From contig JAOUJM010000011.1 in the NCBI GenBank assembly GCA_029883265.1, positions 1 through 46,992 on the forward strand: DNA of 46,992 nucleotides, written 5' to 3'. Position numbers and translations under genes: made by a program. Origin of the DNA: Gammaproteobacteria bacterium (GTDB lineage Bacteria > Pseudomonadota > Gammaproteobacteria > S012-40). This document shows positions 23,775 through 32,919 of this stretch, piece after piece; the stretch's first letter is position 1; every line of letters starts with the position of its first letter. The notes under the pieces were generated by a model, which was not told where the DNA came from, ran no database searches, and worked only from the letters and a program-made list of their open reading frames with translations.

Positions 23775-24852
23775 ACAACTCTCCCTGATTATCTTGCGCA
23801 AACGTAGACACACTGACTTTGCGTTTAGCAATTGAGTTAACCTGGTAATGACCACTTTTATTTCCCAAAGCCCAAATGCGACCAGAAACAAAGTCACCAA
23901 AAATATATTGGCCTTGTAGAAATTTCAATTGATCACCCCGGTAAACAAAACCACCGGTAATCGATTGTCCCAGGTCATGTGAATATTCCCAAACAGGTGC
24001 TTCAAAATCCATGGGGTCGCATTTTCTCGACGACTTGTAACAATGATTGCCTTCCATAATATTCCAACCATAGTTACCGCCTTTTTTTATAATATTTACC
24101 TCCTCCCAATGGTCCTGCCCTACGTCTGCTAACCATAACTCGCCGGTTTGTTTGTCGAAACTCCAACGCCAAGGATTTCTTAATCCCCAAGCATAAATTT
24201 CCCCACGCCCAGATTTATCTTTAACCAAGGGATTATCACTTGGGATTTGATAGGGATCTCCATGATCAATATCAATACGTAATAAAGCGCCGAGCAAGGT
24301 GTTTTTATTTTGACCATGACCCTGCGGGTCACCCGCCCAACCACCATCACCAAATGCTATATACAAAAATCCATCGCTACCAAATCCAATTTGCCCACCA
24401 TTATGATTACGATAAGGCTGTTCAACTTGTAAAATTATTTTTTCAGCTGCCAGATTCACGCTGTCTTTGGCTTGATCATACTTGATTTGACTAACAATAG
24501 AGACGACTTCGCCATTTGCAACTGCATTATAGGATAAATAAATTTTTCCATTATTTGAAAACTGCGGGTGGAAAGCCATGCCTAACAAGCCGGTTTCGCT
24601 GCCTTTACGGTCAACTTTTTTTCTGAGATCAATAAAATTATCAACTGTTAAGTTATTATTGTAGAAACGTTTAACCAGTCCGTCTTGTTCCAGTCCATAC
24701 CAAATACGATTGTCATCTTGCTGTTGCAGCAAACCAACAGGACGCTCAAATTTCAAATGATGAAAAACGCGTTTTAAATAGACAGGATAGTTTGCCGCAA
24801 CAACAGGTGCGACAAAAAGAATTAATAATAGTCCGAGCCAAGTCCGTTTCAT
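23719..24852 (-). CDS. PQQ-dependent sugar dehydrogenase-like protein (GSDH family)
   Basis: The product is 377 aa with a signal peptide MKRTWLGLLLILFVAPVVAA. The six-bladed soluble glucose/sorbosone dehydrogenase propeller is evident: ETGLLGMAFHPQF, YRNHNGGQIGFGSDGFLYIA, FGDGGWAGDPQGHGQN, WGLRNPWRWSFD and LWLADVGQDHWEEVN. These are the usual blade and PQQ/Ca contact motifs of aldose sugar dehydrogenases like YliI. Two Cys in HCYKSSRKC may form a disulfide. It should oxidise sugars or related alcohols in the periplasm. No PQQ synthesis gene is in the window. It follows mgtE by 18 bp, so it may lie on the same transcript. Confidence 0.9.
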   Translation of the reverse strand: MKRTWLGLLLILFVAPVVAANYPVYLKRVFHHLKFERPVGLLQQQDDNRIWYGLEQDGLVKRFYNNNLTVDNFIDLRKKVDRKGSETGLLGMAFHPQFSNNGKIYLSYNAVANGEVVSIVSQIKYDQAKDSVNLAAEKIILQVEQPYRNHNGGQIGFGSDGFLYIAFGDGGWAGDPQGHGQNKNTLLGALLRIDIDHGDPYQIPSDNPLVKDKSGRGEIYAWGLRNPWRWSFDKQTGELWLADVGQDHWEEVNIIKKGGNYGWNIMEGNHCYKSSRKCDPMDFEAPVWEYSHDLGQSITGGFVYRGDQLKFLQGQYIFGDFVSGRIWALGNKSGHYQVNSIAKRKVSVSTFAQDNQGELYAVDYMRGFIYKISPASE

Positions 24853-24870
24853 GCATGCCTCTTGTTTAGA

Positions 24871-26220
24871 TTAAACTAAGAACAATGCTGCCATTCCCAA
24901 AAAAGTAAAAAAGCCAACCACATCGGTCACAGTCGTCAGCACCACACCGCCCGCTAACGCAGGGTCTGCACCAAAACGCCTCAAGAGCAAAGGAATGGTT
25001 GCGCCAGCAAATGCGGCGACGATGAGATTAAAAAGTATCGCCAAGCCAATCACCACTCCCAAAGTTACGCTATCAAACCAATAATAGGCAACAAAAGCGA
25101 TCACTACTGCCCAAATAACACCATTAAGGCCACCGACTGCGAGTTCTTTACGCAATAATTGTTTGGCGTTATTGTCGACTACTTGGCCTAAGGCTATGCC
25201 TCGAACAACGATGGTTAAGGTTTGACTACCAGCAATCCCCCCCATACTTGCAACCACGGGCATGAGCACCGCCAGCGCGACTAATTTCTCGATTGTCGCA
25301 TCAAATAAACCAATGACCCATGATGCCAATAATGCCGTTAGAAGATTAATCCCCAACCAAACCGAACGGCGCCGCGTACTGCGCACAACCGGCGCAAACA
25401 TATCGTCTTCCTCGTCCAAACCAGCGCGACTCATAAACGAGTGATCTGCCTCATCGCGGATGACATCGACCACATCATCGATGGTTACCCGTCCCATTAG
25501 ACGTTGCTGCGCATCAAGCACTGGCGCAGTTATCAAATTTCGACGTTCGAATAAAACCGCAACGTCATGTGCAGGCATGGTGACATCAATAGAAACATAG
25601 GACGGATCCATAACCTCTTCAACTTTTAATTTACCATCACGAACAAGAATATCGATTAAAGGCAACGCACCTAAATAGCGGTCATCACGGTCAACTACAT
25701 AGAGGTTATCAGTCATTTCCGGCATGGTTTCGTGAATTTTTAAATAGCGTTGCACCACCTCCAGACTCACCTCTGGGCGAACCGTGATCGCATCGACATT
25801 CATTAAACCGCCCGCAGTATCTTCCGGAAATTTTAAAATCGACTCAAGGCGATGACGATTCTGCTCGTCCATCGCTTTTAAAACTTCATCGATTACATTT
25901 TCGGGTAAATCAGGGATTATGTCGGCAAGATCATCAGCATCCAAACCTTCAGTTGCCGCAACTAATTCATGTTGATCCATGTTGCGGATCAAACCGCTAC
26001 GCACTTCGTCGTTTACATGGAGTAATACATCGCCGTCGAGATGGTGATCAACCAGTTCCCAGGCTAAATGACGTTCATCGGGAGGAAGTGATTCTAATAA
26101 GTGCGCTATCTCAGCAGCATGACATTCGGAAAACACCAGGCGTACGGCATTTAAATCGCCCTGATGTAGCAACTCGGTTAATTGACTGAGTCGAACTTGA
26201 TGCTCTTCCGATGTATGCAT
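24871..26220 (-). CDS. mgtE: Magnesium transporter MgtE
   Basis: The product is 449 aa. The N domain of helical repeats covers residues 1-130 (LLESLPPDERHLAWELV, ADDLADIIPDLPENVIDEVL), followed by two CBS domains (about 131-255; AITVRPEVSLEVV and PSYVSIDVTMPAHDV). The C-terminal membrane domain has five segments including MPVVASMGGIAGSQTLTI and TTVTDVVGFFTFLG, where the Asp lies in the Mg2+ pore of Thermus MgtE. It is a Mg2+-gated channel of the inner membrane. It is 16 bp downstream of the HPr gene and is probably the end of the PTS transcript or read through from it. Confidence 0.95.
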   Translation of the reverse strand: MHTSEEHQVRLSQLTELLHQGDLNAVRLVFSECHAAEIAHLLESLPPDERHLAWELVDHHLDGDVLLHVNDEVRSGLIRNMDQHELVAATEGLDADDLADIIPDLPENVIDEVLKAMDEQNRHRLESILKFPEDTAGGLMNVDAITVRPEVSLEVVQRYLKIHETMPEMTDNLYVVDRDDRYLGALPLIDILVRDGKLKVEEVMDPSYVSIDVTMPAHDVAVLFERRNLITAPVLDAQQRLMGRVTIDDVVDVIRDEADHSFMSRAGLDEEDDMFAPVVRSTRRRSVWLGINLLTALLASWVIGLFDATIEKLVALAVLMPVVASMGGIAGSQTLTIVVRGIALGQVVDNNAKQLLRKELAVGGLNGVIWAVVIAFVAYYWFDSVTLGVVIGLAILFNLIVAAFAGATIPLLLRRFGADPALAGGVVLTTVTDVVGFFTFLGMAALFLV

Positions 26221-26236
26221 AGGGGGTTACCAATCC

Positions 26237-26506
26237 TTATTCACCTTCACCAAACCGGTTCTCAATTAAGGCAATAATTGCTGCCAAAGCAGCCTGCTCG
26301 TCTTCGCCACTAATTTCTAGTTGCAACTCAGTGCCCTGACTTGCAGCTAGCAGCATGACCCCCATTATACTTTTGCCATTAACAGTGCGATTATTGCGCG
26401 TCAATTGCACATCTGCACTGAATTTGCTCGCGGTATTAACAAACTTAGCTGCTGCACGGGCATGCAAACCGAGCTTGTTTATAATCGTTACCTGGGATTT
26501 TACCAT
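26237..26506 (-). CDS. npr: HPr-like phosphocarrier (NPr)
   Basis: The product is 89 aa. The phosphorylation site H15 lies in LGLHARAAAKFV. The second regulatory site S46 is present in NGKSIMGVM, the serine that HprK phosphorylates in Firmicutes and other bacteria. It carries phosphate from an EI protein, not in this window, to EIIA proteins such as the EIIA-Man and EIIA-Ntr encoded upstream. Lack of any sugar permease nearby points to a purely regulatory PTS. The presence of Ser46 beside hprK suggests that HprK still has, or once had, this substrate. Confidence 0.92.
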   Translation of the reverse strand: MVKSQVTIINKLGLHARAAAKFVNTASKFSADVQLTRNNRTVNGKSIMGVMLLAASQGTELQLEISGEDEQAALAAIIALIENRFGEGE

Positions 26507-26539
26507 AGCCTAATTTATTGTTTTTGCAACAATGAGTGA

Positions 26540-26947
26540 TTAGAGACGGTCAACTTCAACACTGCAATCCATAACACCTTCACGGCCACCACTTAATGCT
26601 TTATGCATAATTTCATCCAATGTTAAATTTGAATAATTAAAAATACGAATCAGCATAGGCAAATTCAAACCAGAAATCACACGCACCTGATGTTCGGAGC
26701 TTAATAATTTGCAGGCAATATTAGACGGTGTTGAACCATACATATCGGTTAAAACCAATACTCCCTCACCACTATCAAGCAAGGTAAGTAAACCCAAAGC
26801 TTTTCTATGCAGCTTGTCGGGCTCACTATCATCTTCGACACCTAACAATGAGGTTGCCAAAGGACAGAAACCGAGTGTATTAGCCGCTGTTTTTAAAAGC
26901 GCATCGCCTACATCCCGATGCGTAACAATTAAGACTCCAACCGTCAT
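26540..26947 (-). CDS. PTS EIIA-Man-type protein
   Basis: The product is 135 aa, a stand-alone IIA domain of the mannose family. The active His is residue 10 in VLIVTHRDVGDAL. GEGVLVLTDMYGSTPSNIA is the second family motif. In other proteobacteria, such orphan IIA-Man proteins near hprK/rapZ receive phosphate from HPr and signal carbon or nitrogen status rather than transporting sugar. It overlaps rapZ by 4 nt (ATGA) and so is translationally coupled to it. No EIIB, EIIC or EIID partner is seen. Confidence 0.9.
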   Translation of the reverse strand: MTVGVLIVTHRDVGDALLKTAANTLGFCPLATSLLGVEDDSEPDKLHRKALGLLTLLDSGEGVLVLTDMYGSTPSNIACKLLSSEHQVRVISGLNLPMLIRIFNYSNLTLDEIMHKALSGGREGVMDCSVEVDRL

Positions 26948-27804
26948 CCAAGTTCCCGGTGACGCGCAATAACATCATATTTTTCGCGAAACGCCTGATT
27001 GAGTTGTTCGACCAAATACACCGAGCGATGGTGCCCACCAGTACAACCAATAGCAACAGTTAAATAGGTTCGATCAGCCGCCTGAAATCGCGGTAACCAA
27101 CGCTCAATATAAGCAGAAATATCATCAAACATTTCTTTGACCGTTGCCTGTTTTTCTAAAAACTCGATAACCGGCTGTTCCCGCCCATTAAATTCCCGTA
27201 AGCGTGTATCCCAATAGGGATTCGGTAAGCAACGCACATCAAAAACGATATCAGCATCCACTGGTACGCCATGCTTAAAACCAAAAGATACAAACATTAA
27301 GGACAAGGTTTGAGATTTGTGGGTTGCAACTCGCGCCCGCACCATGTCACGCAATTGGTGTAAATTCGTATGGCTGGTGTCGATGCGTAAATCTGCTTCC
27401 TGGGCAATCGGATCTAATAATTGCCTTTCCCAAGCAATTGCTTCTGCCAAGGACATATCGTCGCGAGTTAAGGGGTGTTTACGTCGAGTTTCACTGAAAC
27501 GCTTTATGAGTATATGCTCATCAGCATTCACATAAATGACCTCAATATCAATGCCGGCGTCCCGCAGACCGTTTATGATGGCGGGGAAACGTGCCAAGTC
27601 ATTTGAGCGATTGCGTGCATCAATACCCACCGCCGTACGATCATAAAATTCACCTTCGGCTGCAACCATTTGCCCAGCAAAACTGGACAATAAACCGATG
27701 GGTAAGTTGTCTACACAGTAATAACCCAGGTCTTCCAATACGTGCAATACGGTGGTTTTACCCGAGCCTGAGAATCCACTAACAATAATGAGCTTCAAAA
27801 TCAC
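26944..27804 (-). CDS. rapZ: RNase adapter protein RapZ
   Basis: The product is 286 aa. The N-terminal P-loop is GFSGSGKTTVLHVLEDLGYY, followed by VDNLP, as in the RapZ/YvcJ family. The C-terminal domain has SFGFKHGVPVDADIVFDVR, NPYWDTRLREFNG and AIGCTGGHHRSVYLVE. In E. coli RapZ senses glucosamine-6-phosphate and delivers the small RNA GlmZ to RNase E. The GlmZ/GlmY partner RNAs are not recognisable in the window. It lies between hprK and the EIIA-Man gene, linking cell-envelope precursor sensing with the PTS. Confidence 0.96.
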   Translation of the reverse strand: MILKLIIVSGFSGSGKTTVLHVLEDLGYYCVDNLPIGLLSSFAGQMVAAEGEFYDRTAVGIDARNRSNDLARFPAIINGLRDAGIDIEVIYVNADEHILIKRFSETRRKHPLTRDDMSLAEAIAWERQLLDPIAQEADLRIDTSHTNLHQLRDMVRARVATHKSQTLSLMFVSFGFKHGVPVDADIVFDVRCLPNPYWDTRLREFNGREQPVIEFLEKQATVKEMFDDISAYIERWLPRFQAADRTYLTVAIGCTGGHHRSVYLVEQLNQAFREKYDVIARHRELG

Positions 27805-27816
27805 CTCTCTTGAGGT

Positions 27817-28701
27817 TTACTTAGCCGATGGTTGTGGCAATCTCGAATCGATAGTCCAACCAGCTTGTTCGAGCAAAATCTGCTTTGCGCAGGATTCTAC
27901 CAAGCTACACAAATGGTTACCATGGCCACGTTGCAAAATCCATTGAGGAATTTTGATCTGCTGTATTTCAATAGGCTCATCAGTACGCACCCTTATTTCT
28001 TGGTGTTGCCCATGACTATTACGTGGGTGCAGCATGATTTGGCCATGAATTTCGTGCTGAAACAAACAACTAGCAACACCTAGTTGCCGTTCTACGTCGA
28101 TAAATCCCATCGCCTGCAAATGCAATAAACCTTTTGCATTCTTGGCCGCCTTTCCCAGCAATCGACCAGAAGCCATGCGTTGAACTTCAACCAAGTCGTC
28201 GGCAACCAATTGATGTCCTCGTTGCAATAGCTCCCAAGCGAGTGAGCTTTTGCCAACACCCTCAGGCCCTTTAATCAGCAAACCCACGCCATGTACAACG
28301 AGCAACACTGCATGATGGTTCTGCATCGGTGCCAACTGATATACCACTTCACTAAAAAAACGATCGAATACTTGAGCCGATGACAACGGGCTGGCCAATA
28401 CTGCGATATTGGTTTGCAAAAGATGCTCAGCTATTGTCTGTGCCTCACAAAGCACCAGCAGTTTTCCCCCATTTAACTTGGCCTGTTGCTGGTGTGTGCT
28501 CCATTGAGTAAAAATATTTTGCTGCTCGATTCCTGCAATAATAATTGGCGTCGCTCGTGAATCGCTAAGAAACGATAGGCAATCGCTCGCACAAGCATTA
28601 ACATCCAAAGGCTGAAGTTGTGACATATCAAGCCCGTGCTGCAATTGTTCAAGTGCAAGTGGAGAAGTTAAAGGTCGTATAAGATCACTAATGGTGACCA
28701 T
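27817..28701 (-). CDS. hprK: HPr kinase/phosphorylase with divergent signature
   Basis: The product is 294 aa. The P-loop is GPEGVGKSS (145-153), preceded by the family His at about 130 (NHHAVLLVVHGVG). VADD (D168, D169) is also conserved. The N-terminal sensor-like domain covers residues 1-115. The HprK signature, normally LLEIRGLGII(N/D)V, reads LLHLQAMGFIDV (192-203), so the Glu, Arg and Gly of the core are His194, Gln196 and Ala197. This Glu is a catalytic residue in studied HprKs. The protein may have altered kinase/phosphorylase balance, or bind nucleotide without full activity. It starts 3 bp after ptsN. Confidence 0.85.
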   Translation of the reverse strand: MVTISDLIRPLTSPLALEQLQHGLDMSQLQPLDVNACASDCLSFLSDSRATPIIIAGIEQQNIFTQWSTHQQQAKLNGGKLLVLCEAQTIAEHLLQTNIAVLASPLSSAQVFDRFFSEVVYQLAPMQNHHAVLLVVHGVGLLIKGPEGVGKSSLAWELLQRGHQLVADDLVEVQRMASGRLLGKAAKNAKGLLHLQAMGFIDVERQLGVASCLFQHEIHGQIMLHPRNSHGQHQEIRVRTDEPIEIQQIKIPQWILQRGHGNHLCSLVESCAKQILLEQAGWTIDSRLPQPSAK

Positions 28702-28704
28702 ATG

Positions 28705-29172
28705 CTACTGAGTAGAGCTTGGTTCCCAACCAATCAATCGCTGATAAAGTTCATCAGCTGTATTGCACTGACGTAGACTTTCGCGTAAATCCGGGTCACG
28801 GAACATTTCGGTTAATTGCGCCAGCACGGCTAAATGCTCATCAGTGGATTCAGGTGGAACCAAAAGCGCACACATTAAATCCACCGGCTCACCATCGGGT
28901 GCGTCAAAATCTATACCTTCGGCTAACTGGACAAATGCCGCGAGTGTTTTATCACTGGCTTTTAAACGCCCATGAGGGATTGCAATACCTCGGCCTAGAC
29001 CTGTACTGCCCAAACGCTCACGGGCGATCAAACTCTCGAATACTTCCGTTTGCGATAAACCCGGCTCATGCTGGACAATGAGTTCACTCAAAGTTTCCAG
29101 CGCGCGTTTTTTGCTGGCGGAAGCAACACCACAAGCGACACGATCCGCCGCAATCAATTCAGCTAATTGCAT
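28705..29172 (-). CDS. ptsN: PTS EIIA-Ntr protein PtsN
   Basis: The product is 155 aa. The phosphorylation site is H67 in GIAIPHGRL. Other features are RERLGSTGLGRG upstream and the C-terminal LRESLRQCNTADELYQRL. In Gammaproteobacteria PtsN receives phosphate from NPr and controls potassium transport, KdpD and other targets. Position after hpf and rpoN is the classical rpoN-hpf-ptsN order. HprK follows immediately, so the order is ptsN-hprK-rapZ-IIA-npr rather than E. coli's ptsN-rapZ-npr. Confidence 0.96.
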   Translation of the reverse strand: MQLAELIAADRVACGVASASKKRALETLSELIVQHEPGLSQTEVFESLIARERLGSTGLGRGIAIPHGRLKASDKTLAAFVQLAEGIDFDAPDGEPVDLMCALLVPPESTDEHLAVLAQLTEMFRDPDLRESLRQCNTADELYQRLIGWEPSSTQ

Positions 29173-29221
29173 GGTTTCTTGTTGGCTCTATGTTGTTCGA
29201 CTATGTATTTACACTCTCGAT

Positions 29222-29515
29222 TTACGAGCGGTGATCTTTCAATTTTTGTTTATGCTTAATGATTTGCTTATCCAATTTATCGGTTAAAGCATCAATTGCC
29301 GCATACATATCTGCATTTTCGGCGCTAGCAAACAATTTATTGCCAGTCACATGTACCGTAGCCTCTGCTTTTTGTATTTGTTTTTCAACACTCAAGATGA
29401 CATGGGTATCGATGACACGATCAAAATGATGTTCTAATCGTCCGATTTTTTCATTGACGTAGTCGCGAAGTGAATCTGTGATCTCCAGATGATGACCACT
29501 TAGGTCGATTTGCAT
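29222..29515 (-). CDS. hpf: Short ribosome hibernation promoting factor
   Basis: The product is 97 aa, the short HPF form without the C-terminal dimerisation domain. It shows ITDSLRDYVNEKIGRLEHHF, ILSVEKQIQKAEATVHVTG and DMYAAIDALTDKLDKQI, the beta-alpha-beta-beta-beta-alpha fold of YhbH/RaiA proteins. It binds between the ribosomal subunits in stationary phase to help form 100S dimers. It follows rpoN by 24 bp, a conserved arrangement. Confidence 0.95.
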   Translation of the reverse strand: MQIDLSGHHLEITDSLRDYVNEKIGRLEHHFDRVIDTHVILSVEKQIQKAEATVHVTGNKLFASAENADMYAAIDALTDKLDKQIIKHKQKLKDHRS

Positions 29516-29539
29516 GTAAAAACCCTTTCTATTGAAATA

Positions 29540-31021
29540 TTATGCAATACGCTTCCGTTCATTAGACGGGGGGATGGCCATGGCGTCGCGGTATTTGGCT
29601 ACCGTACGACGAGCGACATTAATTCCCTGCTCCGACAAAACTTTTGCAATTTTACTATCACTAAGTGGCTTGCGTGCGTCCTCATTTGCCACCATTTTCT
29701 TAATCAACGCTCGAATTGCAGTGGAAGAACACTCACCACCACTTGCAGTACTCACGTGACTGGAAAAGAAGTATTTTAATTCAAAAATGCCGCGAGGGGT
29801 ATGCATATATTTCTTATTTGTGATTCTAGAGATAGTTGACTCGTGCATGCCGACCGATTCGGCCACATCATGCAAGACCAAGGCTTTCATGGCTTCCTCA
29901 CCATGCTCTAAAAATGCTTTTTGCCGATCCACAATACAAGTCGCCACTTTCATCAGCGTCTCGTTACGACTTTGCAGACTTTTGATTAACCAGCGCGCCT
30001 CCTGTAGCTGCCCTTGCAGATAGGTATTATCAGCACTTTTGTTGGCGCGTTGAATATAACCAGCATAAAGCGAGTTAATGCTCAGACGTGGCGTAGATTC
30101 TGGGTTTAAGGATACCACCCAAGCACCTTTTTCCTTGCGCACATAGACATCTGGAATAATGTATTCCGTTTTATTGGAATTAATCAAACTTCCTGGACGT
30201 GGGTTTAAGGTGTGAATGAGTTTTATAATGTCACGCAATCCATCCTCTGAAACTTTTAGCTTGCGCATTAATTGATTAAATTCACGATTAGCCAGAAGGC
30301 TAAAATAATTTTCGACCAATTCACGCGCTTGATCATACCATGGCAAACTCGCATCCAATTGTTTTAATTGGATCAATAGATTTTCCTGCAAACCTCTGGC
30401 ACCCACGCCAGGTGGATCAAAATTTTGCACACGATGCAATACGGCTTCCACCTCATCGCTTTCAATTTCTAATTCATTTTTGAGATCTTCCCAGATTTCT
30501 TCCACACTTTGGGTTAAATATCCATCATCATCAATAGCATCAATAATGGCAGTGGCAATCGCCATGTCCGTATCGGAAAAAGGGGTTAAGCGCATTTGCC
30601 ACATTAAATGTTCATGCAAACCTTCCTCAGTACCGCTGCGATTCTCATACTCCATACCGGAGAAGTCATCGCCATTAGTGTTGCTCGTGCTGGTGTTATA
30701 AGAGGTTTGTAAGTCATATGTGTCATCCCAGGAGCTGTCCACAGGTAAATCCTGCGGCATTTCTTCCTTGCGTAAATCCACATCAGGATCCATATTGCTT
30801 TCGGTTTCGATTTGCGACTCAGAATTCGCTTCGGCCTGAGACTCCGTATTACCGCTTTCTCCTTCATTTTCGTCGATTTCCAACATGGGATTGCTTTCCA
30901 ATGCCTGCTGAATTTCTGTTTGTAGTTCGATAGTGGAGAGTTGCAACAAGCGGATAGCTTGTTGTAATTGAGGGGTCATTGTTAAATGTTGACCCAAACG
31001 GAGTTGTAATGACTGCTTCAC
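29540..31021 (-). CDS. rpoN: RNA polymerase sigma-54 factor
   Basis: The product is 493 aa. Region I is Gln/Leu-rich ([20 protein letters not shown]), region II is an acidic linker (about 50-115; [15 protein letters not shown]), region III includes the core-binding and helix-turn-helix parts, and the RpoN box is [12 protein letters not shown] near the C-terminus. It directs transcription at -24/-12 promoters with help from AAA+ activators. No sigma-54 activator is encoded in the window. Two GG-N10-GC matches upstream of motA might be targets. Position between lptB and hpf is conserved across Gammaproteobacteria. Confidence 0.97.
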   Translation of the reverse strand: MKQSLQLRLGQHLTMTPQLQQAIRLLQLSTIELQTEIQQALESNPMLEIDENEGESGNTESQAEANSESQIETESNMDPDVDLRKEEMPQDLPVDSSWDDTYDLQTSYNTSTSNTNGDDFSGMEYENRSGTEEGLHEHLMWQMRLTPFSDTDMAIATAIIDAIDDDGYLTQSVEEIWEDLKNELEIESDEVEAVLHRVQNFDPPGVGARGLQENLLIQLKQLDASLPWYDQARELVENYFSLLANREFNQLMRKLKVSEDGLRDIIKLIHTLNPRPGSLINSNKTEYIIPDVYVRKEKGAWVVSLNPESTPRLSINSLYAGYIQRANKSADNTYLQGQLQEARWLIKSLQSRNETLMKVATCIVDRQKAFLEHGEEAMKALVLHDVAESVGMHESTISRITNKKYMHTPRGIFELKYFFSSHVSTASGGECSSTAIRALIKKMVANEDARKPLSDSKIAKVLSEQGINVARRTVAKYRDAMAIPPSNERKRIA

Positions 31022-31114
31022 AATGCCTCGCTTTTATAACCGTTTTGTTGAATGAAATTCAAACATTATCAAGATTATAGAACACAAAAAAAAACTTGGG
31101 CAAAGATCTTGCTT

Positions 31115-31843
31115 CTATAGCCGGAAATCATGGCCTAGATATACTTCTTTTACAAGATTATCTTCCAAAATGTGTGATGGACTTCCCTCTGCAATTACTT
31201 CGCCAGAATTTATAATATAAGCCCTGTCACATATTCCCAAAGTCTCTCTGACATTATGATCAGTGATCAACACCCCAATACCCATACTCTTAAGCTGTTG
31301 AATTATAGCCTGAATATCCATTACCGAAATAGGATCTACACCAGCAAACGGTTCATCCAGGAGAATAAATTTTGGTTCTGCCGCCAAAGCACGAGCAATC
31401 TCCACACGCCGCCTTTCTCCGCCAGAAAGACTCATTCCAAGCGTCCCTTCAAGGTGAGAAACAGAGAGTTCTGATAGTAATTGCTCACATTTTTCTCTTT
31501 TCTTCTCGGCACTTAGGTTCTTGCGAGGCTCCAAAACCGCCATTATATTGTCGCGCACATTTAACTTCCTGAAGACCGATGCTTCTTGGGGAAGATAACC
31601 GATGCCTTGTTGTGCCCGAGCATGTAGTGGCAAGCCTGTTATGTCTTGCTTATCCAACAGTATTTGCCCACCATCAGTGCGAACCAAACCAACTATCATA
31701 TAAAAACTGGTGGTTTTGCCCGCGCCATTTGGTCCTAATAGACCAACCACCTCAGAAGAATTGAGCTTTAGTGATACGTTTTTAACCACCTGTCGTGATT
31801 TATAGGATTTAGCCAAAGCCACAGCTTCCAGAACTTGGCTCAT
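31115..31843 (-). CDS. lptB: LPS export ABC transporter ATPase LptB
   Basis: The product is 242 aa. Walker A is [10 protein letters not shown], the signature [16 protein letters not shown], Walker [12 protein letters not shown], and the H-loop ITDHNVR. It energises LptFG to extract lipopolysaccharide from the inner membrane and push it along the Lpt bridge. LptFG is not in the window, as usual. The gene overlaps lptA by 4 nt. A 93-bp gap with no gene separates it from rpoN. Confidence 0.97.
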   Translation of the reverse strand: MSQVLEAVALAKSYKSRQVVKNVSLKLNSSEVVGLLGPNGAGKTTSFYMIVGLVRTDGGQILLDKQDITGLPLHARAQQGIGYLPQEASVFRKLNVRDNIMAVLEPRKNLSAEKKREKCEQLLSELSVSHLEGTLGMSLSGGERRRVEIARALAAEPKFILLDEPFAGVDPISVMDIQAIIQQLKSMGIGVLITDHNVRETLGICDRAYIINSGEVIAEGSPSHILEDNLVKEVYLGHDFRL

Positions 31844-32349
31844 TGTTTCGCATTCTCAAGCGTTTGTGGCTCGATCACCACTTGTACCCGCCCCTTGCCT
31901 TGTGGCGACTTGCTGGCCCTCACAACATCCAGGTGAGTTTCGTAAACGATTAAATTTCCTTGGAAAAAATTGGAACCTTGTTGAAATTTGGCTTTTTCTT
32001 TCAGGGTCAGGACTCCCCCAATAGTCTCGTATTCCACGTGTTGCGCGGTTGCTTCCACATCTTTAAGCGCACCATCAGGGCGCTGCGAAAAACGCGCGGG
32101 GTTACCATCCGCAATAACTTTAGTCAATTTACGATTTTCGCTATGCACTATGACTTTTTCTGCATGCACCAACATGGAACCTTGATTTAGACGCACATTA
32201 CCTTGATAAGTGCTTAACCCAGTACGATCATCAATCTTAACTTGATCGGCTTCGATTTGAATTGGCTGGTTTTTGTCACTGCTTAATGCCCAAGCACTTA
32301 ATCCAAACAAACTTAGCAAAAACAAAAGAAACGCATTAATTAACTTCAT
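31840..32349 (-). CDS. lptA: LPS transport periplasmic protein LptA
   Basis: The product is 169 aa from ATG 32349, giving signal peptide [20 protein letters not shown]. The mature domain has [35 protein letters not shown], and VQVVIEPQ near the end, the OstA/LptA beta-jellyroll signature. It forms the periplasmic bridge carrying LPS from LptC to LptD. A GTG nine nt upstream (32358) is possible. It overlaps the lptC end by 14 nt at the chosen start, indicating coupling. Confidence 0.95.
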   Translation of the reverse strand: MKLINAFLLFLLSLFGLSAWALSSDKNQPIQIEADQVKIDDRTGLSTYQGNVRLNQGSMLVHAEKVIVHSENRKLTKVIADGNPARFSQRPDGALKDVEATAQHVEYETIGGVLTLKEKAKFQQGSNFFQGNLIVYETHLDVVRASKSPQGKGRVQVVIEPQTLENAKQ

Positions 32350-32917
32350 AAACGCCACGCACTTGGGCTGGTAATACCAGCACTTGTTTTTGGATATCGA
32401 TATCCAATCCTTTTGCTTTTATTTTGCCGCTTATATGGCGTACCACCACATCCTGATTCGAACTTGCATGCTGCCGGCTCATATCAATTAATAAATATTC
32501 AGTATCTATTCGCATGGCATCACTATCTGGCCCAGCATTTCGACTCACCCTGACATCACCATCAAGACTAATTTTGTTATCAGGCAACACTAAGCCATGG
32601 CTAGCGTTGATCAACCATAAACTTTGACCATTAGCACCGGCTTGAACTTTTAGTCTGGGTTGGGTCAGATCACCTTCACCTTCTGTTGCTACCAATAAAC
32701 GCTCTCCCTGCAGCCACCGCTCGGGGACTCCCTTGGCATTATAGTCAGTGATCATAAAATCCTTAGTGTAATATTTTGGCTGCTCACCAGTTAATGCTTG
32801 ACTACGCTGTAACTCTTTATCGGCATCTGGTAACCATAAAATAATGACCAGTGCGAACAAAAATACCAGCACAAAAGCTGGACGCAAATTAAAATTTTCT
32901 TGTAGGTAGGTGAACAC
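32336..32917 (-). CDS. lptC: LPS export protein LptC
   Basis: The product is 193 aa with a single N-terminal membrane anchor (PAFVLVFLFALVIILWLP, residues about 13-30) and a periplasmic jellyroll: YYTKDFMITDYNAKGVPERW, LIDMSRQHASSN and VVVRHISGKIKAKGLDID. It docks LPS from LptBFG onto LptA. KdsC-LptC-LptA-LptB adjacency is the conserved order. The start is 2 bp after the kdsC stop. Confidence 0.93.
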   Translation of the reverse strand: MFTYLQENFNLRPAFVLVFLFALVIILWLPDADKELQRSQALTGEQPKYYTKDFMITDYNAKGVPERWLQGERLLVATEGEGDLTQPRLKVQAGANGQSLWLINASHGLVLPDNKISLDGDVRVSRNAGPDSDAMRIDTEYLLIDMSRQHASSNQDVVVRHISGKIKAKGLDIDIQKQVLVLPAQVRGVYEVN

Positions 32918-32919
32918 GT

